Positions 45,820 to 56,924 of a stretch of DNA of 64,000 bases are shown piece by piece. This DNA comes from Leptobrachium leishanense (lineage: Eukaryota; Chordata; Amphibia; Anura; Megophryidae), in NCBI GenBank assembly GCA_009667805.1, contig CM019067.1, positions 160,041,049 through 160,105,048 on the forward strand, read 5' to 3'. The number at the start of each line of letters is the position of its first letter. The stretch's first letter is position 1. The position numbers were made by a program, and so were the translations under genes. Under the pieces are notes generated by a model that was not told the origin of the DNA, ran no database searches, and saw nothing but the letters and a program-made list of their open reading frames with translations.

Positions 45820-46717
45820 TGTCAGGGTTATTCAAAGAGATCCGAATAGTGGCCGAAAGGTAACCAAACACTGAAATTCAGCGAACGGTTACCTTTCCTG
45901 GCCATTCAGCTATTCAGAGAGCAGGCAGCTCGCCAAATCTTGGTGAATTACCTGCACATAAGGTGCCTGTTCATTGCCTGTTCGAGGGCAGTGAAATCCC
46001 CATACAGAAGCAATGCTTCATCTATTCAGAGAACAAAAACCAGCAGAAAAAAGTTGCCGAATTTCCCTGCTGTTCTGTGGTTTAATTCGACAGGTGTATT
46101 CAGGCTAATCCCATAGGCTTCAATGTTAGAAAATATTCCCATTTTAGTCCAATATCTAATAAACCGTTGATTATAATATTCTGCAGTAAGAAGTCTCTTT
46201 ATGTATAGATTTTTTTGGATCTTTAAGGCATTTTGCGGAATTTTTTTGTGAATTCTTTTAAATCGTTTTTTCTTTTTTCTGTAACAGCCCTTTTTATTAT
46301 CATTCATTGGATCTTATATGTAAATTTCAGCCATTTTCGTTCTGTAGTTTGTTTGCAAACAGCGTTTCACTTTTCAAACATTGAAGCGTACTGTTTATTA
46401 TTAACTTCATTCGTCTGTGGTGTCGGCTTTTTACGGTGACTGCTCTGCGCTGTGATCGGTGGATGGTCGGATTTCTCCGTCGAGTTCGGCGGGCTTAATC
46501 CAGATGATTGCGGGTTTCGGTGTGCGTTCGTCGCGTTTTGCGGTGAGTGTTCGATGGGCTTGAGGCGTCTTTTCCCTGCACTACGACGGCCCTGTGGTGC
46601 TTGCTGAATACACCGCAGGGTCACCGAAATGGGATCGCCGAATTGCACCGAATTGAAGAGAACGAAAAGTCACCAACCGTGCGGTGACTTTTCGATTCTC
46701 TTTGAATAACCCTGTAT
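45820..46717 (+). mobile_element. Family F element, copy 5
   Basis: The element is 45823-46714 with the standard CAGGGTTATTCAAAGAG and CTCTTTGAATAACCCTG ends. The 3-bp flanks TGT and TAT differ at one position. It is collinear with copy 3, including the stem around GGTAACCAAACACTG and the CACCAACCGTGCGGTGA end. Confidence 0.87.
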
Positions 46718-47532
46718 AGTATAAAGAACTTAATAAGGGTTGATCAAGCAGGCAATCTTTGAGATAAAAAATAAATCATCCTCCACTCAGCAGTACTATA
46801 TATTATTTCAAGGATTATAAAGGCAAAAAATATTAAATAATTATGGGTACATGGAATGTAAAATAGAAGTACCATATATAAAAGAAAATATATCAAAATG
46901 CAATGTATGAGAGAACACTGTTCTATGATTTTCATCTCTTTGAAATGTCTCAGGCTTCTGTAGAAACATTGGTCAGAATTTTCAAGTACACAGTTATAAG
47001 GATTCTGATAATATATTTTTTATTAAAGTGATGGAAAGAATGCATCACCAAAATCTGAAATGCTATCTCGTGCCCGTTCAGTTAATACTAGCACAGTCAT
47101 AAAAATAAATAATAATAGAGGTGCTTGTTAATACAAAGTATATAAAAGCACAGTATTTTTACTTACATAATAAAAGAAGGTCATTTTTTTACAAAACACA
47201 TAAGGGGTTATTCACTAAGCACGCTGTTGCACCAAAGTTTAAAAATTAGCATGTTACAACTGCATTGTACCCCCTGGAGCGGCCTGTAGCCCCCCGTGAG
47301 CTCTGGATGTCACACTTTGTCAGTCTTGTCTCAGCTGTATCCGTCTTGTCTCCATCATGTATGCCCTGTCTTAATGGTCCCTGTGGCAAGCCTCTTTTGT
47401 TCTTGTACCTGTGTGCCAAGTCTCTGTTGTACCCGTGCTAAGACTCTGCTCTTCACGTTGTGGAAGTCCTACCTTCGTTCAACTCATTTCTGGCCTCCTG
47501 TTCCATGCCAAGTCTCCTGTGGTCCTGGCATT
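46718..47532. other. No gene recognised
   Basis: AT-rich first half, more balanced second half. The 90-residue open frame near 47296-47568 runs into the L2 3' tail and shows no known motif. Confidence 0.35.
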
Positions 47533-49438
47533 ATTATTATTATTATTATTATTATTCTTTATTTATAAAGCGCCAGCATATTCCGCAGCGCTGTACAATA
47601 GGCACAGTATAGACGGGTTACAATACATTGAACAACATTTGACAAACAGTACAAGAGGGGATGAGGCCCTATTCCCGTAGGAACTCACAATCTAGAGGGG
47701 TTGGGGTTGGAAACAGGAGGAGAGGACTGCAAGGTGAGAACGATTGATGGTTGCGTCAGTGAGTTGGGTGGTAGGCTTCCCTAAATAGGAATGTTTTAAG
47801 GGAGCGTTTGAAGGAAGAGAAATTAGGGGAAAGTCTGACCGTAGGAGGGATAGCGTTCCAGAGAATGGGGGCTGCGCGTGTGAAGTCCTGCAGTCTATCA
47901 TGGGAAGAGGTGATGTGGGGAGAAGCTAGGCGCAGGTCGCTGTTTGACCTTAGGGAGCGGGCTGGGGTGTATTTGGTGATTAGTGAGGACAGGTAGTGGG
48001 AAGCTGAGTTAGTGAGGGTTTTGTAGGTAAGGATTTTGAACTTAATTCTGCAGTGGATGGGAAGCCAGTGAAGGGACTCGCAGAGGGGAGCGGCAGAGAC
48101 AGAGCGGCGGGTGAGGTGAATTAGACTGGCGGAGGCGTTCAGGATGGATTGTAGGGGGAGAGGCGAGACAGAGGGAGGCCAGATAAGAGATTATTGCAAT
48201 AGTCAAATCGGGAGATTACCAGGGCGTGTATGAGTTGTTTTGTGGTGACAGCAGTAAGAAATGGCCGAATTCTGAAAATATTACGCAATTGGTAGCAGCA
48301 GGAGGAGGAAAGCGACTTGATGTGGGGGATGAAGGAAAGAGCAGAGTCAAGTGTAACTCCAAGACAGCGAACTTGGTTTGATGGGGAGATGGTGATACCC
48401 TCCACCGTGATAAAGAAGTCAGGAGGTGGGGAGGCATTGGAGGGAGGAATAAGTAGGAGTTCAGTCTTGGACATGTTGATCTTTAGGTGGTGCGAGGCCA
48501 TCCAGGAGAAGATGCCAGATAAACAGTCACTGACTTTTGAAAGGACAGGGGGAGAGAGATCAGGGGTAGAGAGGTAGATCTGAGTGTCATCAGCGTAGAG
48601 GTGGTAATTAAAGCCAAAGCTGTTGATGATTTTGCCCAGGGAGGAGGTGTAGATGGAAAAGAGCAGAGGACCAAGGACAGAGCCTTGAGGTACACCAACA
48701 GATAGAGGCAATGAAGAGGAGGAGTTACCAGCAAAGGACACAGAGAAGGACCTGTTGGATAAATAGGAGTCAACCCAAGCAAGTGCAGTGTCACAGAGAC
48801 CAAGAGAGCTGAGGGTCTGCAGAAGGAGGGGGTGGTCAACAGTGTCAAAAGCAGCCGAGAGGTCAAGCAGGATGAGAATAGAATAGTGGCCGTGTTTTTT
48901 AGCAGTTAGGAGGTCGTTGGTGACTTTGGTGAGGGCAGTTTCAGTTGAGTGTAGGGGACGGAAGCCAGATTGCAGGGGTCAAGTAGGGAATTGGAGGACA
49001 GGAAGAGGGAGAGGCGGTTGAAGACTAGTTTTTCTAAGAGCTTTGATGTGAAGGGAAGCAGGGATACAGGGCGGTAGTTGGATGGAGAGTTGGGATCGAG
49101 GGATGGTTTCTTTAGTAAAGGGGTAACTAGCGCATGTTTGAAGGCGGATGGGAAGGAGCCGGTGGAGATAGATAGGTTGAAGATGTGTGTGAGAGCAGGG
49201 GTGAGGGAGGAGGAGAGGGGAGGAATTATATGTGAGGGAATGGGGTAGAGCGGGCACGTGGTGAGATGTGAGGAGGACAATAAGGAATGGACTTCCTCCT
49301 CAGTGGCTGGGAGGAAGCGGCAGAGGGTGGCAGAGGGGACCTCTGGGAGTGGAGGTGGCAGATAACTATCTTGTGTTGGGATGTCGCTTCTGATAGTTAG
49401 AGTTTTACTAAGGAAGAAATCTGCCAGGTCTTGCTCCT
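47533..49438 (-). pseudogene. L2-type LINE, 5'-truncated, copy 1
   Basis: The (TTA)n tail at 47533-47555 is the 3' end on the minus strand. Reading leftward from 49438: [40 protein letters not shown] (about 49080), [17 protein letters not shown] block (about 48850), [20 protein letters not shown] (48700), [11 protein letters not shown] with the catalytic YADD intact, and [19 protein letters not shown] one-base deletion in the LLDP-CNL segment (near 48976) breaks the frame; the same deletion is in the copy at 56.9 kb. The LINE lacks most of the endonuclease. It is similar enough to that copy to suggest recent activity of the family. Confidence 0.93.
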
Positions 49439-51262
49439 AATCCTACTGTCTTGCTCCTAATACAGCAACTTTGATTGCCGTGCTTCTTCACGTCCCCTAT
49501 CTGTGCATAACTAAACACCTTGATTTTCACCCTGAGGTGTCGTCATGATTTATTCTCGCACACTGAGCTCCATCCCTCACTTCCTGGGTACATTCAAGAC
49601 ACAGGTGGACCCGAACACTTAACCAATGTCTGGGTTTATCTTTTTTTACAATACCCTGGCTGGTGAATACCTACACTATTTACAATAGTAAAAAAAACCA
49701 CCCTAGCCCGGAATACCATGCTACCTTTTCTTCTATATAAATTATCTCAATAAGGAAGACCTACAGATGAACGAGTTAGGGGATATTCAGATATATGGTT
49801 TTAAGGCATACATTTGTCTGAAATGTCTTTATGATGTTGCTTACTACTTTTCTATGATGTCTCATATACAGCCTTCTAAAGCAGCCGGTACACAGTCATC
49901 TATCATACCTTCCTGAATATCAGATGGTGCCTGGAAATGTGAGCAAAGAAAGCTAGAGCAGTACATGAAAATTAGATCATAACTGCATTCAATACAGACT
50001 TCTACAGCACTAAAGGCTAGTATCTGAGGCTTATACTTTTTAACACCGAGTAAATTTGATATAATGGTACTAAATCAATAAAAAGCGAGGGAAAGAAGAA
50101 ATATGACAGGATGGGAAAAAAGAAAGAGAGAACAGTAGTCTTTTGTCCAGTTAAATGCAAATTAAAATGACCCTTCATACTCAGGAAGAGAGAGATTTTT
50201 TTTTCTCTCAGACAATGAACATTTTTATGCAGTGACATCCATTTTTTGAAACTCATTAGCAGATGCTGTGATCTTGCTTATTTTCAGCAGCGTTGTCTTG
50301 TTGCATCAAATTGATTAGGAAGCCTCTGATATGGTCTGCGCTTGTGAATTAGAAAGTTATTCCAGGTATTTTTCTAATTGGCTATCATGCCTATTACAAA
50401 TGCTTCAGCACAACCAATTTATTTTGAAGTAAATTATTGTTATCCCTCAATTGCCGCATCCGCTGTGTGCGTTCTATAAGAATTAATATGAAAGATGTTA
50501 AAAGATAAATGAATCTTTTTTTTCTTTCACCCATCTCCTGTTAATGAAAAGAAACTGATAATAACAGGTATTTTCCGTAGACGTTTCCTATAATTCCCTG
50601 TGGACAAGCCTTTCTTGGTAAAATTCAAACAATATGATTTTTAACTCCGAGATGAAGAACAAGGGCCCCTGTTGGTAACTGCTATCTGGCTGTAATATGA
50701 AATATATATATATATATAAAAAAAATAAACCACATGTACGGCTTTGTGTAATAAATCAGTCACCGGGACCAAAATGTGACAGAGACCAAATCTGGGTCAG
50801 CAAATACAGACATCAGGGAGAGGTATGGAGGTATGCCTTTTCTCTGCTATTAACGCCACATGCAGAGACAAAATGGTGGCAAACATAAATAACAATTAAG
50901 AAAGGCAGATGGAGAAGTCTGTTTTCATCGAAATCTTCATTTTCCTGACAGACAGAAAAACCAATAGCTCCATCTAATTGAATTATTTCCCATCAAACAC
51001 GTGGAGCCTTGATGCTACATATACATTTTTTGTGTCTCTGCCATATATCAGACATACTTCCATAACGTCACTTTAATAACTATGGAATCTATCGTAAGAA
51101 AGCAGCTTCATATATTCTCCGTGGTTGACTGCAAAAGTATTGATAAAATTAAATTAGACTTCAAGGTGTGTGGAGACTTAGAAGGTGGGAGGAAGAGGTT
51201 GATAATTTGTGAATGTCTTGCTAGTGGGCAACGTATATGAAAACTTTTAATGTACAGTAAGA
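49439..51262. other. Unique DNA; candidate conserved blocks near 50220-50620 and 50920-51010
   Basis: No coding frame of note. The segments 50220-50620 and 50920-51010 contain many homeodomain-type cores (CAAATTGATTAGG, CTAATTGGC, TCTAATTGAATTA) in unique, balanced sequence, reminiscent of vertebrate developmental enhancers. This is inference from style only. A (TA)n run lies at about 50703-50718. Confidence 0.3.
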
Positions 51263-51631
51263 AAGCCATTCTTGGTTAATCCTCATATGCAGTATAAGCG
51301 TAAAATGTAAATACCAGACCTGCCAAATCACCCTATGTGGTCATGTGACATGCTAGTTTTAAAAAAAACTCATGGTCACATGAGTGCTTCACTCATTTAA
51401 CCCCTTCACTGCTGAGCCATTTCACCCCTGTGTGCTGAGCTCCTTTTTACTGTTTTTGCTCATCCTGTTTAAACACGACTTGAAGTCACATTTTATTATA
51501 TGACCCAGACATATTATATATGTCCTTATTTTCAGCAGACTCGGCAGATTCATAATATATCATTATTATATGTATACGTCATGTCCTGCTAGAATGCTAT
51601 AACAAAAAATGTAAAACTATGTGAATTTCCA

Positions 51632-52783
51632 TTAACCCTTTCCCTGTGGAGGACGTGTGGGGAACTTCCTCATTGACTCCCGCTATATGCGGAGGACGAT
51701 CCCCACACATCCTCTGCTTGCAGGAGCCCCCAGAGAGATACTTACCTCTCTGTTTGGGATCTCACAGAAATTCTGACTTCCTGGAAGTCAGACGCCGAAT
51801 TTATACCCCGCCCGACGTAAATGATGTCATTGCGCCATGCGCGATGATGTCATTTTAAGGCGAGCGCCCGGCAATGCCGGGAAATCGCCTGAAAGGGAGG
51901 GGGGATACTTTTGGATCCCTCTCCCTCCTGATTGGGAGGGTCTACAAAAAAAAACAGGCATCACTTTGAACGGCAGTGTCTGCCTTTTAAAGCGATGTCC
52001 GTTTTTAACCCCTTAAGTGCCGGATCTAGCTCCGGTGGGGGCCACCATCTTGGGGGCCCCCTCGCTACCGGACGTCATCGCGCATCGCTTCATTGCGCAT
52101 TTCCTAAGGAAATCCCCCGGTGGAGATAGCGGGTTCCTTTGAACCCCCAAATCTCCCGAGAGTGGCAGCTAGAGGGGTCATGTTGAGTATCATTCAAAAG
52201 GCTACAGCATGGCCTTTCAAATAATACCAAACAACATGACCATGTTTAAAGTAAAGAAAAAAACAAAAAAAACTAAAACAAAATTGAATAAAGATAAAAA
52301 CATTTTTTTTTGTGTGTGGTTTTTATTAATGCAGCAATATTGGTCACATTTCAATTAAAATGTGAACAATGATGCTGCACTAATGATTTTTTTCAGTGGG
52401 GCGCGTTTGTTAAAAATCACAAAATCCCCCCCAAAAAATTTAACGAGTCCCCATTTCTAATTATTTTAACAAGTGCACCCCATAGAAAATATAAACGCAA
52501 AAACTCATATGATAAACTGTAAAAAAAAACACTTTACACGCGGTAGATGATTAAAAATTCAATTTTTTTGCATTTTTTGTTATAATATACAGGCAGGACA
52601 TGACGTATACATATAATAATGATATATTATGAATCTGCGGAGTCTGCCGGAAAGAACGATATATAATATGTCTGGGTCATATAATAAAACGTGGCTTCAA
52701 ATCAGGTTTAAACAGGATGAGCAAAAACAGTATATATGAGCTCAGCACACAGGGGTGAAATGGCTCAGCAGTGAAGGGGTTAA
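51632..52783 (-). mobile_element. TTAA-flanked element, copy D, inverted
   Basis: TTAA at 51632-51635 with CCCTTTCCCTGTGGAGGACG and TTAA at 52780-52783 after GGCTCAGCAGTGAAGGGG bound 1144 bp collinear with copy A in reverse. The palindromes are more worn than in A-C, for example AAATGATGTCATTGCGCC with GCGCGATGATGTCATTT (about 51819-51855). The subterminal region (52560-52779) is also the inverted repeat of 51401-51631. Confidence 0.8.
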
Positions 52784-52808
52784 ATGAGTGAAGCACTCAT
52801 GTGACTGT

Positions 52809-52999
52809 CAGGGTTATTCAGAGAGCGTGAAAAGCAGGAGAATGGCTGGAGAATGAAAAATTCTAGGTCAAAATAGCCAAAGCAGAAAAATTCTCCCTTT
52901 CATCTCACTTTCCAAATCGGCCATTTTGACCTAGAATTTTTCATTCTCCAGTTATTCTCCAGTCTTTCTCCTGCTTTTCACGCTCTCTGAATAACCCTG
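52809..52999. mobile_element. Small palindromic MITE, 191 bp, family F-like ends
   Basis: CAGGGTTATTCAGAGAGCG and CGCTCTCTGAATAACCCTG are inverted ends, and pairing continues inward for some 60 bases (GTGAAAAGCAGGAGAA; AATGAAAAATTCTAGGTCAA). It sits in the right arm of the inverted duplication. The left arm provides the empty site, which shows a 3-bp CAT target duplication of which the left copy has mutated to TGT. Confidence 0.85.
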
Positions 53000-53151
53000 C
53001 ATGAGTTTTTTTAAAAACTAGCATGTCACATGACCACATAGGGTGATTTGGCAGGTCTGGTATTTACATTTTACGCTTATACTGCATATGAGAATTAACC
53101 AAGAATGGCTTGTCACACAGACGTGAAATGGCTCAGTAGCGAAGGGGTTAA

Positions 53152-53440
53152 AAGTTCAATAATCTACAGTGTATAAAGTAATTTATTTCACATTTTAGCA
53201 TCCAAGCCTTTGCAGTTATAGGGTGCGCTTGCTAAAAAAATTAGAAATGGAAAACCGTTACTGTATTTTTCTGAGAAATTACGTGATTTTAGCTAAAAAA
53301 AAACAAATAAAAATCACTAGTGCAGCATCATTGTTTACATTATAATTGAAATGTGAACAATAGTGTTGCATTAATAAAAAACGTTTTTTTTTTTTAAATG
53401 TTCTTATTATTCTTTTCTATTTTTTTTCTTATACTTTTAA
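53152..53440 (+). mobile_element. TTAA-flanked element remnant
   Basis: The order TCTACAGTGTATAAAGT, GGGTGCGCTTGCTAAAAAAA and CATTATAATTGAAATGTGAACA is that of copy A at 4430-4640. It is probably the continuation of 51401-51631. Confidence 0.7.
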
Positions 53441-53546
53441 CATGTTGTTAACCTCTGAGAGCATACACCGAGGACCTGGGAAGGTCCCACTCTGTGTGAG
53501 TACCTCCATCTTAATTTCTTTACACATTTAGACGTACAGCTCGCAC

Positions 53547-54391
53547 TATGGGGGTTATTCAGAGAGATCCGAAATGTGACCGAAATGTAACAGGAGGGAC
53601 ACTGAATTTCAGCATACTGGAACATTTCGGGGCCATTCGGCTATTCAGAGAGTAGGCAGTTTGCCAAATTCTGGCGAATTGCCTGCACCTACGGTGCCTT
53701 TTCGAAGGCAGTGAAATCCCCCCATAGAGAAGCAAGGGTTCGTCTATTCAGAGACACCAAACAGCAGTGAAAACTTGCCGAAATGCCCTGCTGTTTGGTG
53801 GTTTCATTCGGCAGGTTTATTCATGCAAATCTCATATTGCAATGTTAAAAAATATTCCTGTTTTTCTTCAATATCTAATAAACTGTTTATTATTTTATTC
53901 TGCTGTAAAAAGTCTCTTTATTTATAGATTTTTTTGGATATTTTAGGCATTTTTCGGGATTTTTTTCGACAAAATTTCTTTTCTCTTTTTTTTTAATATC
54001 GGATTTTCTTTTTTCTGTAACCGACCTTTTTATTATCATTCATTGGATCTTATATGTAAATTTCAGACATTTTCATTCAGTACTTTTTTTTGCAAACAGC
54101 GTTTCAAATTTGAAACCTTTTTAGCATACGTTTTTTTTTTATCACGTTCATCTGCTCGTCAGGTTTTTCCGGTATGTTCGGCGGGATTTTTGCGACGGTT
54201 TCTGCAGGCTTTCGGTGAGTGTTCGGTGAATGTTTGGATGGTTTGCGGCGGGTCTTTCCTACACTACGGGGTGCTTCCTGAATACACCGCAAGGTTGGCG
54301 AACTAGAATCGCCAAATCGCCCCGGAGTGCAGGGAACGAAAGGTCACCGAACGTGCTGTGACTTTTCGATTCTCTCTGAATAACCCTGTAT
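53547..54391 (+). mobile_element. Family F element, copy 6
   Basis: The element is 53550-54388, with GGGGGTTATTCAGAGAG (first two bases mutated) and CTCTCTGAATAACCCTG ends, and TAT at 53547-53549 and 54389-54391. It is collinear with copies 1, 3 and 5. Confidence 0.87.
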
Positions 54392-55162
54392 GTTGTTTTT
54401 TTTTTTTTGAAGATTTCTCCATTGGTAAAGATCCCGGTAATGACCCTGATGCATTAATCATAGAGCCAATTGGGCTCAAAAAATGTGAGTGCAACCATTC
54501 TGGATTCATAGATATGCACTACTATTTAGTATTATCTGCACCATAATCTCTTCTTTTCTTTTTTTTTCTTTTTGAGGATCCAATTGGATTACAACATAGC
54601 CCATTGGGGTGAATTTGGGATATTCTGACATCATTGAGTGGGTTTAACTTGGAACGTCTGTGTATGTCTTTTACTCATTGTTTTACTCTCATTGCATGTT
54701 GAGAAACACGCATAATAAGAAGAGAGATACAAAAAAGGGACATTGACTAACAGAGACAGGCAGTAGTGGAGAAAGCCTGACAAGGGGACATGAATAAAGA
54801 GAGACAAACAATTAGGGATAGAGACAGCCAAGAGACAGAAGACATCCCACTGGAATGACTATTCCTTATGAAACAGACATACATGATGTATAATATGAAT
54901 CCGCAAAGCTCAGTGGCTCTGAAACAAATTGGGTTCATGAGAATGCACGCCTGGTGAAAAAAAGCAATTTTCATGAAAAGGTCAATGATTTGCTTAGCAC
55001 TTTCATAGAACAAATAATGTTATGTTTCTTGGCTGCTGATTTAGATTCTTTTATGTTATTATTGTATTGATAATACTTATAATACAAAAGAAATATTTTT
55101 TGTGATTTTTAAAAAAAAAATATTTAGCTGGAAAAGCTGATATTCAGATTTTATTCTAAGCA
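54392..55162. other. No gene recognised
   Basis: Begins with a T run (about 54395-54410), otherwise unique AT-rich DNA without a nameable motif. Confidence 0.35.
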
Positions 55163-56154
55163 GGTAGTAATTTAATCACAACAAAGGAAGACTAGTGGGA
55201 AAGAGGCTAGGTGCAAAGCCTACACACTCACCCCCCCCCCCTGTTTACGGTGCACACTTAATACACAAATAAGAAAAGGTATAAACATATATATCACAAT
55301 TTTATTTGAAAAATACACAGTAATAAAACCTCACGCATATAGAAAAAAATCCGGAAAGAATGATAGAAGAGAAAATGGTCCTCTGGCTCAGGGTGAAGTA
55401 TGCTGTATAGATAGTACTATATCAGAATATCTGCAAACATATGCAAAGCTTAGAAACATAGAAAAATGTCGGCAGATAAGAACCTTTCGGCCCATCTAGT
55501 CTGCCCAATTACATGGATACTTTACCTGGATTTATCTTTTGTTTAGGATAGCCTTATGCCTATCCCATGCTTGCTTAAATTCAATTACTGTTTTGGCCTC
55601 TACCAGACTTGATCGGGATAATGCACTTCAGACAAATAATTATATCATAAGACGTGCACACCTCCTCTGTCCCAATTCTCATGGGAATGACATAAACGCA
55701 GACAAATATATCAGCAGCAACAAGCATACAGAGACTGCTACAGCAAACCGTATAAGTCCAATTGGACTCCCTGTACAATCCCTAAAGCTATAGTAAATTC
55801 TGCTCTGTCCCTGCAACCTATGTCATCCCAGCAGAAATTACTATAGCTTTATTTTATATAGAAAAAATCTGGAAAGAATTTATCATATGTGAGATTTTAT
55901 TACTGTCTGTGTATTTTTCTAATAAAATTATGATATATTTGTTTACACCTAATTCCTTATTTGGGTGTATTATGTGTATCTGTCAACAGGGGGGATGAGT
56001 GTGTAGGCTTCACACCTCTTTCCCCCAAGTACTTCTTTGTTGTGGTAATTTTTGATGAGGATTTAATCCCATTTTGGGTACCACTACTCCCTTTGTTGGT
56101 GACAGTACCATTTTGGTATGTTATCTTTGTTTTGTATGACGGTAGTAATTTAAT
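55163..56154 (+). mobile_element. Foldback insertion 2: inverted arms with 14-bp duplication and tail
   Basis: GGTAGTAATTTAAT is present at 55163-55176 and 56141-56154. The 964-bp insert begins with an arm of about 165 bp (CACAACAAAGGAAG... to about 55341) whose reverse complement ends at 56044 (start about 55885); the arms share CCTACACACTCA and AAATACACAG. A further piece (AGAAAAAAATCCGGAAAGA at about 55343) recurs in direct orientation at about 55859. A 96-bp one-sided tail (56045-56140) precedes the second duplication. The centre is interrupted by a CR1 3' end (55452-55606). The plan matches insertion 1. No protein is recognised in it. Confidence 0.75.
55452..55606 (-). repeat. CR1-type LINE 3' end, short
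   Basis: GAAACATAGAAAAATGTCGG at the left is the reverse complement of the tail of the CR1 fragment at 9650-10135, followed by AGATAAGAACCTTTCGGCCC and the coding end for the EFKQAWD segment. It is about 155 bp long. Confidence 0.85.
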
Positions 56155-56496
56155 GTCTGTAGTGTTTTAGGGTAACATTTTTATTTTATAGAATTATTTT
56201 TATTAATGTAATGACAAGTAAAGCTAATTTTATGTGATGCCACGTCCTTTGACATCACTAGATATGCAAATTGGTAGACATTATGCAATAATTTTCAAAT
56301 GTTGCAGCTGTAATACACTTCAAGGTTCCGGCATCCTGAGATGTAAGAACAAGTTCCTAATGTGACTTCTGATATACATGTGGCTGTTTTGAGAAATAAA
56401 ATAGGGCCCCAGTTTTGCATAAAACTTGCCATAAACATAAAAAAATGAAACACTTTTTAGATCTGTTCATTTTTCCAACTGCACTGTACAGCTTTC
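56155..56496. other. No gene recognised
   Basis: AT-rich unique DNA. Confidence 0.35.
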
Positions 56497-56651
56497 ATCT
56501 ATGCCAGGGGTCAGCAACCTTGGCTCCCAAGATATTTTGCAACTACATTTACCATGAGGCTCATCCATGCTGATGATGAGTGACTGAGAATCATGGGACA
56601 TGGAGTTCCGAAACATCTTGAGAGCCAAGGTTGCTGACACATGATCTATGC
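56497..56651. mobile_element. Short hAT MITE, 139 bp
   Basis: ATCTATGC occurs at 56497-56504 and 56644-56651. Between them CAGGGGTCAGCAACCTTGG and CCAAGGTTGCTGACAC form inverted ends, followed by ATG on the right. Nearly the whole element can fold back. Termini and duplication length are those of hAT. Confidence 0.9.
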
Positions 56652-56924
56652 AATAATGTAAAATACAATGACATATTTACAATGTTTCATGCTTCAATGT
56701 CATAAACTGGATAAAAGGAACGCAGAGATTGCACAGTTTGTTTCCTTACCTTTGAGTACTAACTCATATGGTTGAAGGCCATAACTAAAGAGACAATTAA
56801 TTCAGGCTACTGGACGCAGGAACCAGTTTATAACGTGTGGGATTAATGGAATTTAGCTCCCTCTGCAAAATTAGTGGAAGAACTGTGTTCCTGCTCGACT
56901 TGACTCTGAAGTCACATATATATA
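56652..56924. other. No gene recognised
   Basis: Unique DNA between MITE and LINE. Confidence 0.35.

Larger units (their letters stand above)
51263..53151. other. Composite rearrangement of TTAA elements with inverted flanking copy
   Basis: 51263-51400 (138 bp) is repeated in reverse at 52780-53111, where a 191-bp MITE splits it. Between the arms lie the left arm of one TTAA element (51401-51631) and an inverted TTAA element (51636-52779). Beyond the right arm a second TTAA terminus (to 53147) and TTAA at 53148-53151 follow, and the first TTAA element appears to resume at 53152. The outer element is thus interrupted at an internal TTAA by a unit that also carries an inverted copy of the host flank. 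Confidence 0.75.
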
